A DNA stretch of 64,000 bases from SHZI01 sp964417725 (lineage in GTDB: Bacteria; Pseudomonadota; Gammaproteobacteria; Steroidobacterales; GCA-2729495). The number at the start of each line of letters is the position of its first letter. The first letter of the stretch is position 1. Under the pieces are notes generated by a model. That model saw only the letters and a list, made by a program, of their open reading frames with translations, did not search any database and was not told the origin of the DNA. Positions 7,088-17,142 of the stretch are shown in pieces. Location: the NCBI GenBank assembly GCA_964417725.1, contig CAYQIV010000014.1, positions 1 through 64,000 of the forward strand, in the 5' to 3' direction. The translations under genes and the position numbers were made by a program.

Positions 7088-9175
7088 ATGAGCACGCAAA
7101 CGATCAACTGGGCAAATACGCTGCGCAGCGCGGCGATCATGGGTGCCGGCCTGCCGCTGGTGGTGCTGGCGCTGCTGGCGATGATCATCGTGCCCCTGCC
7201 GCCGCTGGTCCTCGACGCGCTGTTCACTTTCAACATCTGCATCTCGCTGGTGGTCATCCTCGCCGTGGTCTACGTGATGCGGCCGCTCGACCTCGCCGCC
7301 TTCCCCACCGTACTGCTGCTGGCGACGCTGCTGCGCCTGGCCCTCAACGTCGCCTCGACGCGCATCGTGCTGCTGCAGGGCCACACCGGGCCGGGGGCCG
7401 CCGGCAAGGTCATCGAATCCTTCGGCGACTTCGTCGTCGGCGGCAACTACGCGGTCGGCATCATCGTCTTCGCCATCCTCGTCATCATCAACTTCGTGGT
7501 CGTCACCAAGGGCGCCGGACGGGTCTCCGAAGTCAGCGCGCGTTTCACCCTCGACTCCATGCCGGGGAAGCAGATGGCGATCGACTCCGACCTCAACGCC
7601 GGCATCATCAGTCAGCAGGAGGCGGTCGCGCGGCGCAACGAGGTGCGCATGGAAGCGGACTTCTACGGCTCGATGGATGGCGCCAGCAAGTTCGTGCGCG
7701 GCGACGCCATCGCCGGACTGCTGATCCTCTTCATCAACCTCATCGGCGGCATGGTCATCGGCGTCATGCAGCACGACATGCCGGTCGGTGCTGCCGCGCA
7801 GGCCTATGCGCTTTTGACCATCGGCGACGGGCTGGTGGCGCAGATCCCCTCGCTGCTGCTGGCCGTCGCCGTGGCGGTCATCGTCACGCGCATGTCGCGT
7901 GCCGAGGACATGGGCCAGCAGCTGTTCCGCCAGCTGCTCGGCGACCGCCGCGTGCTGCGCGTGGTCGCCGCACTGCTCGCCTTCCTCGGCATCATTCCCG
8001 GCATGCCCAACGTCGCTTTCCTGGTGATGGCGGCGGTCTGTGCCGGTGCGGCATGGCTGGTCGAGCGGCGCGACGCGGAGGCGACGAACGTACCGGAAGA
8101 GGCGCCCGTCGAGGACATCGTCGACACCGCGGTCAGCCGCGAGCTGTCGTGGAACGATGTCGCCGAGGCCGATCCCATCGCCCTCGATGTCGGCTACCGG
8201 CTGATCCCGCTAGTCGACCGCGAACAGGATGGTGAACTGATGCGGCGGATCAAGGGCGTGCGCAAGCGCCTTTCCGAGGAACTCGGCTTTCTGGTCTCGC
8301 CGGTGCGCATCCGCGATGACCTCGACCTGCCGGCAAGCGGCTACCGCATCAGCATCATGGGCGTGCCGGTGGCCAGCGGCGAGGTCCAGCTCGAGCGCGA
8401 ACTGGCCATCAACCCCGGACACATCGAACACCGCCTGCCGGGGCTCGCGACCCGCGACCCGGCCTACGGCCTGGAGGCGGTGTGGATCGAACCCGTGCAG
8501 CGGGAGGAGGCACAGTCCCGCGGCTACACGGTGGTCGACGTGCCGACCGTCATCGCCACCCACCTCAGCAAGGTGCTCCAGGAGGGTGCCCACGAAATCT
8601 TCGGCCATCAGGAAGCCCAGGAACTGCTCGACCGGTTGGCCCGCCAGGCGCCCAAGCTGGTCGAGGAACTGGTACCGAAGACCCTGCCCCTGTCGGTGAT
8701 CGTGCGTGTCATCCAGGAACTGCTCAGGGAGCAGATCCCCGTCACCAACATGCGCGCCATCTGCCAATCCCTTGCCGAGTACGGGCGCACGTGCCAGGAA
8801 CCTGACGCCTTGACCGAGAAGGTCCGCGTGGCGCTGGGCCGCACGATCGTCCAGCGCATCGGCGGAAACAGCGAGGAATTGCCGGTCATCACCCTCGATC
8901 CCCGGCTGGAACACATCTTGCAAGATGCCTTGCGCGGGGGCGCCGAGGCCGCGGGCATCGAACCGACGCTGGCCGAGCGGCTGCAGGCCCAGCTGGCCGA
9001 GGCGAGCCAGCGCCAGGAGAACGCCGGCGAGCCGGCGGTGCTGCTGGTGGCCCCGGGGCTGCGGGCATGGTTGGCGCGCTTCCTGCGCTTTGCCGTGCCG
9101 GCGCTCAAGGTGCTGGCCTACAACGAGATACCTGAAAGCAAGCGGATCCGGCTGATTGCCGCCGTGGGAAGCTGA
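7088..9175 (+). CDS. flhA: FlhA, flagellar export gate protein
   Basis: 695 residues, normal length. The N-terminal half has eight membrane helices with the family signatures LLATLLRLALNVASTRIVLL and VKGAGRVSEVSARFTLDSMPGKQMAIDSDLNAG in similar form; the C-terminal half is the cytoplasmic ring domain that receives chaperone-substrate complexes (GYRLIPLVD, EILFPHQ-like HEIFGHQEAQELLDRL). FlhA couples proton flow to protein export. The ATG at 7088 follows a 36-base gap after flhB. Confidence 0.97.
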   Translation: MSTQTINWANTLRSAAIMGAGLPLVVLALLAMIIVPLPPLVLDALFTFNICISLVVILAVVYVMRPLDLAAFPTVLLLATLLRLALNVASTRIVLLQGHTGPGAAGKVIESFGDFVVGGNYAVGIIVFAILVIINFVVVTKGAGRVSEVSARFTLDSMPGKQMAIDSDLNAGIISQQEAVARRNEVRMEADFYGSMDGASKFVRGDAIAGLLILFINLIGGMVIGVMQHDMPVGAAAQAYALLTIGDGLVAQIPSLLLAVAVAVIVTRMSRAEDMGQQLFRQLLGDRRVLRVVAALLAFLGIIPGMPNVAFLVMAAVCAGAAWLVERRDAEATNVPEEAPVEDIVDTAVSRELSWNDVAEADPIALDVGYRLIPLVDREQDGELMRRIKGVRKRLSEELGFLVSPVRIRDDLDLPASGYRISIMGVPVASGEVQLERELAINPGHIEHRLPGLATRDPAYGLEAVWIEPVQREEAQSRGYTVVDVPTVIATHLSKVLQEGAHEIFGHQEAQELLDRLARQAPKLVEELVPKTLPLSVIVRVIQELLREQIPVTNMRAICQSLAEYGRTCQEPDALTEKVRVALGRTIVQRIGGNSEELPVITLDPRLEHILQDALRGGAEAAGIEPTLAERLQAQLAEASQRQENAGEPAVLLVAPGLRAWLARFLRFAVPALKVLAYNEIPESKRIRLIAAVGS

Positions 9176-9193
9176 AGCGGGAGCAAGCACGAC

Positions 9194-10423
9194 ATGAAGA
9201 TCAGACGATTCACAGGCCCGGACATGCGCGACTGCATGCGCCAGGTGCGCGAAACCCTCGGCGCCGATGCCGTGATCCTGGAAACGGTGCGCCACGCGCA
9301 GGGCATCGAGATCTCTGCGGCCATGGATGGGCACGACACGCTGGCCGGCCCCGCCATGGCCCGACCGGCCGGCGCGACCGCACGCCCCGCCCCGCGCATC
9401 GATGTCAGCGACGAGGACGGCGACTGCGTGACGATCGCCCGCGAACCGCTCGCTGAACGCCACGCGCGCCACGTCCCGCAGGCTGCCGGCGGCGAGCTCG
9501 ACACGCTGCGCGAAGAGGTGCGCTCGCTGCGTTATCTCCTCGAGAACCAGTTGACCCGTCTGGTGTGGGACGCGGATGCGCGGCACACGCCGGAGCACGC
9601 CGCGCTGCTGCGCCACTATGCCCAGCTCGGCATCGAGGCAGACGTGGCCCGCGGGCTGGCCGCCATGCCGAGGGCCGGCGCCGCACGCGGCACCTGGTCG
9701 GCTGCCCTGCAGCGCCTCGTCGAGGCCCTGCCGGTGGCCAGCGAGGACCCCGTCGCCCAGGGCGGCATCTGGGCCATCGTCGGCCCGACCGGTGCCGGCA
9801 AGACCACCACCGTCGCCAAGCTCGCGGCGCGCGCGGCGCTCAAATACGGGCCGGGCCACATCGGGCTCGTCACCACCGACACCTTCCGCGTCGCCGCCCG
9901 CGCCCAGCTCGAAACCTACGGCCAGATCCTCGGCGTGCCGGTCCACCAGGCCCATGACGCGGCCGGCCTTGCCGACATCCTCGACCGTCTCGGCACACAG
10001 CGCCTCGTGCTCATCGACACCGCCGGGATGGGCCAGCGCGACCCGCGCCTGGCCGATCACCTGGCACGCGTCACGCGGCGCGACATCCACGGCCTGCTGG
10101 CCCTGCCGGCCAACGGCCAGGCGGCCGGCCTGCAGCAAATTGTGGACGTGTTCCGGACAACGGCTCCCGCCGCCTGCATCCTCACCAAGACCGACGAGGC
10201 CGTGTCGCTGGGCGGAGCCCTGTCCGTGCTGATCCGCAGCAAGCTGCCGCTGGCCTGCGTCGCCAATGGCCAGCAGGTGCCGGAGGACCTGCACGCGATG
10301 CCGGGGCGCCAGGCCTGGCTGGTGAAGATGGCGGTGGAGCTGATGCGGCGCGAGAACCGGCCGCTCGACGAACAATTCATGGCCCAGCGGTACACGGAGG
10401 TGCCTGCGCATGCTTACGCCTGA
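9194..10423 (+). CDS. flhF: FlhF, SRP-type GTPase for flagellar placement
   Basis: 409 residues. The N-terminus MKIRRFTGPDMRDCMRQVRETLGADAVIL is typical of FlhF. A variable linker leads to the NG GTPase domain from about residue 170, with P-loop GPTGAGKTTTVAKLAARAA, switch sequence TTDTFRVAARAQLETY, DTAGM and TKTDEAVSLGGAL. FlhF recruits the first flagellar components to the cell pole and works with FleN. The end overlaps the fleN start by 14 bases. Confidence 0.96.
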   Translation: MKIRRFTGPDMRDCMRQVRETLGADAVILETVRHAQGIEISAAMDGHDTLAGPAMARPAGATARPAPRIDVSDEDGDCVTIAREPLAERHARHVPQAAGGELDTLREEVRSLRYLLENQLTRLVWDADARHTPEHAALLRHYAQLGIEADVARGLAAMPRAGAARGTWSAALQRLVEALPVASEDPVAQGGIWAIVGPTGAGKTTTVAKLAARAALKYGPGHIGLVTTDTFRVAARAQLETYGQILGVPVHQAHDAAGLADILDRLGTQRLVLIDTAGMGQRDPRLADHLARVTRRDIHGLLALPANGQAAGLQQIVDVFRTTAPAACILTKTDEAVSLGGALSVLIRSKLPLACVANGQQVPEDLHAMPGRQAWLVKMAVELMRRENRPLDEQFMAQRYTEVPAHAYA

Positions 10424-11303
10424 CCACAACCCGCCGGCAGACCAGGCCGCCGGCCTGCGCCGCCAGCGCAGCGCGCGCCCCGTCAAGGTGATCTCGGTAA
10501 CCGGCGGCAAGGGCGGCGTGGGCAAGTCGAACATCTGCGCCAACATGGCCATCGCCATGGCCATGCTCGGCCGGCGGGTGATGCTCCTCGACGCCGACCT
10601 CGGCCTGGCCAACGTCGACGTGCTGCTCGGCCTGCATCCCGGCCATACGCTTGGCCACGTGATCCGCGGTGAACAGCGCCTCGAGGACATCATCGTCAAC
10701 GGCCCGGCCGGCGTGCGCGTCGTGCCCGGCGCATCCGGCCTCGCCGCCATGGCCAGCCTCAGCCCGTCACAGCATGCCGGCATCGTCCACGCCTTCAGCG
10801 AACTGGCCGAAGACCTCGACGTGCTGCTCATCGATACCGCCGCCGGCATCTCCGACGATGTCCTGCGCTTCTGCGAGGCAGCCTCGGAGGTTCTGGTCGT
10901 GGTCTGCGACGAACCGACCTCGATCACCGACGCCTATGCCCTGATCAAGGTCCTCAGTACCGAGCGCCAGGTGCAGCGCTTCCGCATCATCACCAACATG
11001 ACGCACCAGGCGGGTGACGGCCGCCAGCTCTTCGAAAAGTTGCTGCGCGTCACGGAACGCTTTCTCGACGTGACCCTCGACCATGCCGGCAGCATTCCCT
11101 ACGACGACCGGGTGTGGCGCGCCGTCCAGCTGCAGACACCGTTCGTGACGGCATTCCCGACCAGCCTCGCTGCCGCGGCGCTCAAGAAGCTGGCCTCGCG
11201 TGCCGATAACTGGCAGGCGCCGAGGGAAGCGCGCGGCAACATCGAGTTCTTCGTCGAACGCCTGATCGGACACGGCGCCTGCGGGGAGCTCGCCACGGCA
11301 TGA
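10410..11303 (+). CDS. fleN: FleN (FlhG), MinD-like ATPase controlling flagellar number
   Basis: 297 residues. A short basic N-terminus is followed by the deviant Walker A motif GGKGGVGKSNICANMA, then LLDADLGLANVDVLLGL and IDTAAGISDDVLRFC, all typical of the MinD/ParA flagellar branch. In gammaproteobacteria FleN/FlhG restricts flagellar number by acting on FlhF and on the master activator FleQ. It overlaps flhF by 14 bases and fliA by four, so the three are probably translated together. Confidence 0.95.
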   Translation: MLTPDHNPPADQAAGLRRQRSARPVKVISVTGGKGGVGKSNICANMAIAMAMLGRRVMLLDADLGLANVDVLLGLHPGHTLGHVIRGEQRLEDIIVNGPAGVRVVPGASGLAAMASLSPSQHAGIVHAFSELAEDLDVLLIDTAAGISDDVLRFCEAASEVLVVVCDEPTSITDAYALIKVLSTERQVQRFRIITNMTHQAGDGRQLFEKLLRVTERFLDVTLDHAGSIPYDDRVWRAVQLQTPFVTAFPTSLAAAALKKLASRADNWQAPREARGNIEFFVERLIGHGACGELATA

Positions 11304-12061
11304 GTCCGGCTTCGGCATACGTGCAGGCCGGTGGCGGACAGGTCGCCGAGGTGTTGCTTCACGAGCATGCCTCTCTGGTCAAGCGGATCGCCAATCACCT
11401 TCGTGCGCGACTGCCGGAGCACGTCGAGCTTGATGATCTGGTCCAGGTCGGCCTGATGGCGCTGCTGGAAGCCGCACGCCAGTACACGCCGAGCAAGGGC
11501 GCGAGCTTCGAGACCTATGCCGGGATCAGGATCCGGGGAGCCATGCTGGACGAAGTACGCAATACGGACTGGACACCGCGCTCGGTCTACCGCCGCCAGC
11601 GCGAGCTGACGGGCGCCATCCAGATGGTCGAGAACCGCACCGGACGTCCCGCCAGTGCCCGCGAGATCGCCGACCAGCTCGGCGTCGACCTCGACGAGTA
11701 CTACCGCATGGTGACGAGCGCGGCTTCACACCGCATGCTGAGCCTCGACGACCACGGCGAAGACGACGATGCCCCGGCACAGCAGATCGCCGATCCCACG
11801 GGCAGTCCGGTGATGGACCTCGAGGACGAGGACTTCCGCGAGGCGCTCATCTCCGCCGTGCGTTCGCTGCCCGAACGCGAGGCGCTGGTGATGTCCCTGT
11901 ACTACGACGAAGAACTGAACCTCAAGGAAATCGGCGAGGTCCTCGGCGTCAGCGAGTCGCGTGTTTGCCAGATCCACGGCCAGGCGCTGGCCCGCGTCCG
12001 CGCGCGCATGCTCGATGCCGGCATCGGCCGCGAGCCGGCCGACAGGGGCAGCCAGAGGTGA
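11300..12061 (+). CDS. fliA: FliA, sigma-28 factor for flagellar genes
   Basis: 253 residues. Region 2 is visible in RIANHLRARLPEHVELDDLVQVGLMALLEAARQY and GASFETYAGIRIRGAMLDEVRNTDWTPRSVYR; region 4 in LPEREALVMSLYYDEELNLKEIGEVLGVSESRVCQIHGQAL. FliA transcribes late genes such as fliC and motor or chemotaxis genes and is held by FlgM until hook completion. It begins within the last codons of fleN. In many gammaproteobacteria cheY-cheZ-cheA-cheB follow; here motC follows after 46 bases. Confidence 0.96.
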   Translation: MSPASAYVQAGGGQVAEVLLHEHASLVKRIANHLRARLPEHVELDDLVQVGLMALLEAARQYTPSKGASFETYAGIRIRGAMLDEVRNTDWTPRSVYRRQRELTGAIQMVENRTGRPASAREIADQLGVDLDEYYRMVTSAASHRMLSLDDHGEDDDAPAQQIADPTGSPVMDLEDEDFREALISAVRSLPEREALVMSLYYDEELNLKEIGEVLGVSESRVCQIHGQALARVRARMLDAGIGREPADRGSQR

Positions 12062-12107
12062 CGGCCGCCAGGATTCACAATGCGGGTGAAACCGACCGGG
12101 GTGCATC

Positions 12108-12848
12108 ATGGATGTGCTGACGGTCGCCGGCGTCACCCTCGCCTTCATCGCCATCATCGTCGGCTCGATCCTCAAGGGCGCGGGCGTCGGCGCGCTGCTC
12201 AACGGGGCTGCCTTCGTCATCGTCGTACTGGGCACCTTCGCCGCCAGCCTGATCCAGACGCCGAAGATCACCTTCATGCGGGCATGGAAGATCGTCCCGT
12301 GGATCTTCAAGCCGCCGGTCGAGGACCACGAAACGCTGATCGCCAAGATGGTCCAGTGGAGCGAGACCGCAAGGAAGCAGGGGCTGCTGGGCCTCGAACC
12401 GGCGCTCGAGGGCGAAGCCGACCCGTTCACGCAGAAGGCACTGCAGATGCTCGTCGACGGCACCGAACCGGAAAAGATCCGCGAGGCGCTCGAGGTCGAG
12501 CTCGAGGCACGCGAAAAAGCCAATGTCGCCAGCGCCAAGGTCTTCGAGGGCCTGGGCATCTATGCGCCGACGCTCGGCATTATCGGCGCCGTGCTCGGCC
12601 TGATCGCCGTCATGAAGAACCTCGCCGACCCGAGCAAGCTCGGCCCGGGCATCGCCGCGGCCTTCACCGCCACCATCTATGGCATCGGCCTGGCCAACCT
12701 GTTCTTCCTGCCCACCGCCAACAAACTCAAGGACATCATCAAGGCGCAGACCCATGCCAAGGAGATGGTCATCGAAGGGATCATCAGCATCGCCGAGGGC
12801 GAGAACCCGCGCAATCTCGAGGCCAAGCTCAAGGGCTTCGCCGGCTGA
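12108..12848 (+). CDS. motC: MotC (MotA family), flagellar stator proton channel subunit
   Basis: 246 residues, with four membrane helices. MDVLTVAGVTLAFIAIIVGSILKG and GALLNGAAFVIVVLGTFAASLIQTP resemble Pseudomonas MotC more than E. coli MotA; the second half has FEGLGIYAPTLGIIGAVLGLIAVMKNLADPSKLGPGIAAAFTATIYGIGLAN, the conserved channel helices. Five MotC surround two MotD in the stator. The gene lies 18 bases before motD. Confidence 0.93.
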   Translation: MDVLTVAGVTLAFIAIIVGSILKGAGVGALLNGAAFVIVVLGTFAASLIQTPKITFMRAWKIVPWIFKPPVEDHETLIAKMVQWSETARKQGLLGLEPALEGEADPFTQKALQMLVDGTEPEKIREALEVELEAREKANVASAKVFEGLGIYAPTLGIIGAVLGLIAVMKNLADPSKLGPGIAAAFTATIYGIGLANLFFLPTANKLKDIIKAQTHAKEMVIEGIISIAEGENPRNLEAKLKGFAG

Positions 12849-12866
12849 GCAACGGGGGATACGACC

Positions 12867-13775
12867 ATGGCACGCAGAAAACATGACCACGAGGATCACG
12901 TCAACCACGAGGCCTGGGCCATCCCCTACGGCGACCTGGTGACACTGCTCCTGGCCTTCTTCGTCGTCATGTACGCCGTGTCCTCGGTCAACGAAGGCAA
13001 GTACCGCGTGCTGTCGGACTCCCTGGTGGCAGCCTTCCGCGGTACGCCGCGGACATTCGAGCCGATCTCGATCGGCGAGAAGGTCGTCAAATCGAAAAGC
13101 GAGGAAGGCACGGGCGCGCTGGACCCCAATCGCATTCTCAACTTCGAGACGCCGGAAGACACCGCCACGGATACCGCGCTGCAGGGCCATCTGGACCAGA
13201 TGGCCGGTGATCTCGAGCGCGCCATGCAGGTCCTCATCGACCGCGAGATGATCCGCGTGCGCCGCGAGCCCTCCTGGGTCGAGGTCGAGATCAACACCGA
13301 CATCCTCTTCCCCAGCGGCAGTGCCGAGATCTCTACCGACGCCATCGACATCCTCGACAAGCTCGCCGCCGTGCTGGCGGCACGCAATTATCCGATCCGC
13401 ATCGAGGGCCACACCGACGACCGGCCGATCAACACGCTGCAGTTCCCGTCGAACTGGGAGCTGTCGGCAGCGCGCGCCGCACGCATCGTCAGGCTGTTCG
13501 AGTCACGCGGGATCGCATCTGCACGGATGCTGGTCGCCGGACTGGGCGAGCACCGCCCGGTTGGTGACAACCTCACCGCCGAGGGGCGCAACCGCAACCG
13601 CCGCGTCACGCTGGTGATCCTCGGCACGGCCAACGACATGCCCGACGCACCGGGCGATGCCGCGGCGGAATCCACCGGTATTACACCGCCGGGCGAACCG
13701 CCAGCCGCCGTGCCGGTGACCACGGTGCAGGCACCGGCGACCGACGTCACCCCCACGAAGGAGGGCGTGCCATGA
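12867..13775 (+). CDS. motD: MotD (MotB family), flagellar stator peptidoglycan-binding subunit
   Basis: 302 residues. One membrane segment follows the proton-carrying aspartate in IPYGDLVTLLLAFFVVMYAVSS (about residues 23-44). A linker leads to the OmpA-like peptidoglycan-binding domain (IEGHTDDRPINTLQFPSNWELSAARAARIV, NRRVTLVIL). The C-terminal 40 residues are Pro/Ala/Thr-rich. It pairs with MotC, and its stop overlaps the next small gene by four bases (ATGA). Confidence 0.93.
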   Translation: MARRKHDHEDHVNHEAWAIPYGDLVTLLLAFFVVMYAVSSVNEGKYRVLSDSLVAAFRGTPRTFEPISIGEKVVKSKSEEGTGALDPNRILNFETPEDTATDTALQGHLDQMAGDLERAMQVLIDREMIRVRREPSWVEVEINTDILFPSGSAEISTDAIDILDKLAAVLAARNYPIRIEGHTDDRPINTLQFPSNWELSAARAARIVRLFESRGIASARMLVAGLGEHRPVGDNLTAEGRNRNRRVTLVILGTANDMPDAPGDAAAESTGITPPGEPPAAVPVTTVQAPATDVTPTKEGVP

Positions 13776-13945
13776 GCGGCCCCCTCGAACGCATCACGCC
13801 GCCACTGCCGGCCAACTGGGTGCGCCGCCCCGACGACAAGCGCCGCCGCCCGGAAAAACCGCGCCCGCCACCGCGCGACGACGGCAGCCACCCGCCGGAA
13901 AGCCCCGGCGACCGGCCGAAGCACATCATCGACGAACTGGCCTGA
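13772..13945 (+). CDS. Small proline/arginine-rich protein of the flagellar operon
   Basis: 57 residues, starting at the ATG that overlaps the motD stop (ATGA) and ending at the TGA at 13943-13945. The N-terminus (MSGPLERITPPLPANWVRRP) leads into a basic, Pro-rich middle and ends in KHIIDELA. I recognise no domain. The four-base overlap, the shared codon style and the ten-base gap to the next gene argue that it is translated. The short C-terminal helix looks like a docking peptide, but a role in stator assembly or export is inference only. Confidence 0.6.
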   Translation: MSGPLERITPPLPANWVRRPDDKRRRPEKPRPPPRDDGSHPPESPGDRPKHIIDELA

Positions 13946-13955
13946 GGAAAGTGCA

Positions 13956-14363
13956 ATGTTCGAACCGACCCACATGATCCTGATCGACCGCAGCGCACTG
14001 TATGCCGGCGCCATCCTGGCCATCGGCCTGGTGCTGCTGGCAACCCGCCTGCGCCACCGCCGCCAGCTGCGCGACACCGGCAAGGCACTGGCCGCCATGA
14101 TGGCGCGCCTCGAAGCCGGCGAAGCTGCCCTGGCCGGCATGGCCGAGCGGTGCGACCGGCTGCAGGTGGTCATCGACGAATATGGCGCCAGGCAGCAGGC
14201 CGGAACGAGCCTGTCGGGTCATTTGCGCCAGGCGATCGCGCTGTCGCGGCATGGCGCCGGCGTGCGCCAGCTTGCCGAGGCCTGCGGCCTCAGCGACGGC
14301 GAGGCCCATCTCATCCACACGCTGTACGGGCGCAGCGACGCCCCCGTCGGCGAACTGCATTGA
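13956..14363 (+). CDS. DUF2802 protein of the flagellar operon
   Basis: 135 residues. An N-terminal membrane segment (about residues 11-30, LYAGAILAIGLVLLATRLR) is followed by a coiled-coil-like stretch with regularly spaced Leu/Ala and a C-terminal helix-turn-helix-like part (LRQAIALSRHGAGVRQLAEACGLSDGEAHLIHTLYG). This matches the DUF2802 proteins that end the fliA-che-mot operons of Pseudomonas and relatives. The function is not established. It follows the 57-residue gene by ten bases. Confidence 0.75.
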   Translation: MFEPTHMILIDRSALYAGAILAIGLVLLATRLRHRRQLRDTGKALAAMMARLEAGEAALAGMAERCDRLQVVIDEYGARQQAGTSLSGHLRQAIALSRHGAGVRQLAEACGLSDGEAHLIHTLYGRSDAPVGELH

Positions 14364-14394
14364 AAACCCGTATCGGTCCGGCGGAGAGCACATC

Positions 14395-15918
14395 ATGAGC
14401 CAGCTACCCGACAACATCCTGCAACGCCTGCGGACCTGCACCACATTTCCCTCGCCCCCCCCGGTGGCGATGCAGGTCGTGCAACTCGCACAGGACCCGG
14501 AAATCGACCTGGCGCGTGTCGCCAGCGTGGTCAGTGCCGACCCGGCCATCTCGGCCAAGGTGATGCGCATCGCCAACTCGGCGATGTACGCGCGCCGCCG
14601 GCAGAGCTCCAACCTGCGTCAGGCGCTGATCGTGCTGGGCCTCAACGCCACCCTGACGCTGGCGTTGAGTTTCACGCTGACCTCGGCGCTGCGCAAGAAC
14701 CCGCCGACCGGTTTCGACTTCACCGCCTACTGGAAGCGCACCATCCTCGCCGCGACCTGGGCCAAGTTGCTGGCCAGCGAGATCGGGCGGCGCGATGCCG
14801 AGGAAGTGTTCCTCGGCGCCCTGCTGCAGGATATCGGCATGCTGGTCATCGACAAGATCTGGCCGGACGCCTATGCCGGCATCAGCCCGTTCCGCATGGA
14901 GCACGGTCATGTCTGCCAGCATGAGCAGAACTGCATCGGTGCCGACCACCGCATGATCGGCGCGGCACTGCTCGGGATCTGGAACATGCCGGCCCTCCTG
15001 CCGCTGGCTGTGCAGCACAGCCATGATCCGGCCGCCGCAGGTGTCAATGGCGACGAGCGCGGCTTCGTGCATGCCGTGGCCCTGTCGAGCGAGCTCTGCG
15101 ATGCCTGGATCCTCGCCCCGGCCGACCAGGTCGCCGTGCGCCGTGCCAGCCAGCTCGCCCACAAGCACCTCGGCATCCAGCCCCCCCGGCTGGCCGAGAT
15201 GTTCGACGAGATCCGCAACCAGGTGCCGGCGGCAGAGAACATCTTCGAGCAGGACCTGTTTGATGCCGGACAGATGCAGGACATCATCGACGCGGCACGG
15301 GAGGTCCTGATGGTGCGCAACCTGCACGCGCTGGCGGCGGTCCAGGACCTGCAGAAGAAGACCCGCAGCCTCGAGGAGGAGAACGTCGAACTCAAGGTTG
15401 AATCGACGCGTGACGCGCTGACCGGTGTCTACAACCGGCGCTACTTCGAGGAATCCCTCAAGCGGGAGTTCTCCGCCACCGTGCGCCACGGCTGGCCGCT
15501 CTCGGTGGTCTTTGTCGACCTCGACCGTTTCAAGGACATCAACGACGGCTTCGGCCACCAGGCCGGGGACAGCGTGTTGCAGACCGTTTCGACGCTGCTG
15601 ACCGACACCCTGCGCGACAGCGACGTGGTGGCGCGCTATGGCGGCGACGAGTTCGTGCTGCTGCTGCCCGGCGTCGACGGCAAGCAGGCCAACATCGTCG
15701 CCACGCGCATCATCGGCGAGGCACACAAACGCAGCGCACAGACCGCCGACGGCAGGACCGTGGCCATCACGCTGTCGCTGGGCATCGCCACCTGCGACGC
15801 GCAGAACCGCTTCCCGTCGGAGAAGGAACTGCTGGCGGCAGCCGATGCGGCGCTCTACCACTCCAAGCGCAACGGCCGCGACCGCTATACCTGCTACGAA
15901 AGCATCCAGGCTGCCTGA
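14395..15918 (+). CDS. HDOD-GGDEF signalling protein (putative diguanylate cyclase)
   Basis: 507 residues from the ATG at 14395, preceded by GGAGAG. Residues about 15-215 form an HDOD domain (PSPPPVAMQVVQLAQDPEIDL in form, SADPAISAKVMRIANSAMY, and LGALLQDIGMLVIDK). A coiled-coil linker (LQKKTRSLEEENVELK) leads to a GGDEF domain with DRFKDINDGFGHQAGDS and an intact GGDEF motif near residue 416, so c-di-GMP synthesis is plausible. The gene closes the flagellar operon, 31 bases after the DUF2802 gene, and probably links motility with c-di-GMP or cell-state signalling. Confidence 0.88.
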   Translation: MSQLPDNILQRLRTCTTFPSPPPVAMQVVQLAQDPEIDLARVASVVSADPAISAKVMRIANSAMYARRRQSSNLRQALIVLGLNATLTLALSFTLTSALRKNPPTGFDFTAYWKRTILAATWAKLLASEIGRRDAEEVFLGALLQDIGMLVIDKIWPDAYAGISPFRMEHGHVCQHEQNCIGADHRMIGAALLGIWNMPALLPLAVQHSHDPAAAGVNGDERGFVHAVALSSELCDAWILAPADQVAVRRASQLAHKHLGIQPPRLAEMFDEIRNQVPAAENIFEQDLFDAGQMQDIIDAAREVLMVRNLHALAAVQDLQKKTRSLEEENVELKVESTRDALTGVYNRRYFEESLKREFSATVRHGWPLSVVFVDLDRFKDINDGFGHQAGDSVLQTVSTLLTDTLRDSDVVARYGGDEFVLLLPGVDGKQANIVATRIIGEAHKRSAQTADGRTVAITLSLGIATCDAQNRFPSEKELLAAADAALYHSKRNGRDRYTCYESIQAA

Positions 15919-15947
15919 ACGAGCGCCCGCGCGGTACGGCCATGCGC

Positions 15948-15967
15948 AGGACGCGGCAGGGGCGTCC

Positions 15968-15968
<1 letters not shown>
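15948..15968. terminator. Hairpin between convergent genes
   Basis: AGGACGC (15948-15954) and GCGTCCT (15962-15968) form a perfect 7-bp stem with a 7-base loop between the converging HDOD-GGDEF gene and the sigma-54 activator gene. There is no T-tract, so it may be a weak or bidirectional terminator. Confidence 0.4.
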
Positions 15969-17047
<1,079 letters not shown>

Positions 17048-17067
17048 CCAGAATCTTCAGGTCGGCT

Positions 17068-17097
17068 ATGATCCGGCGTGCGCCGGGGGCAAGTCAA
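17068..17097 (-). promoter_or_regulatory. Putative sigma-70 promoter of the FleQ-like gene
   Basis: On the - strand TTGACT (17097-17092, with the leading T at 17097) is followed 18 bases later by GATCAT (17073-17068). A 14-bp dyad (CCGGCG, two bases, CGCCGG) occupies the spacer. On the + strand the same stretch contains TATGAT (17067-17072), a possible -10 for the divergent aminotransferase gene. Confidence 0.4.
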
Positions 17098-17142
17098 ACC
17101 AGCCGGGCCCGGCAGGGCCCGCCAGCCAGCAGGGATCCACGC

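Noticed and set aside
5176..8235. Open frame of about 1000 codons across fliR, flhB and flhA
   Set aside because: Out of frame with three well-conserved genes; composition is Arg/Ala/Gly rich as expected for shadow frames in GC-rich DNA.
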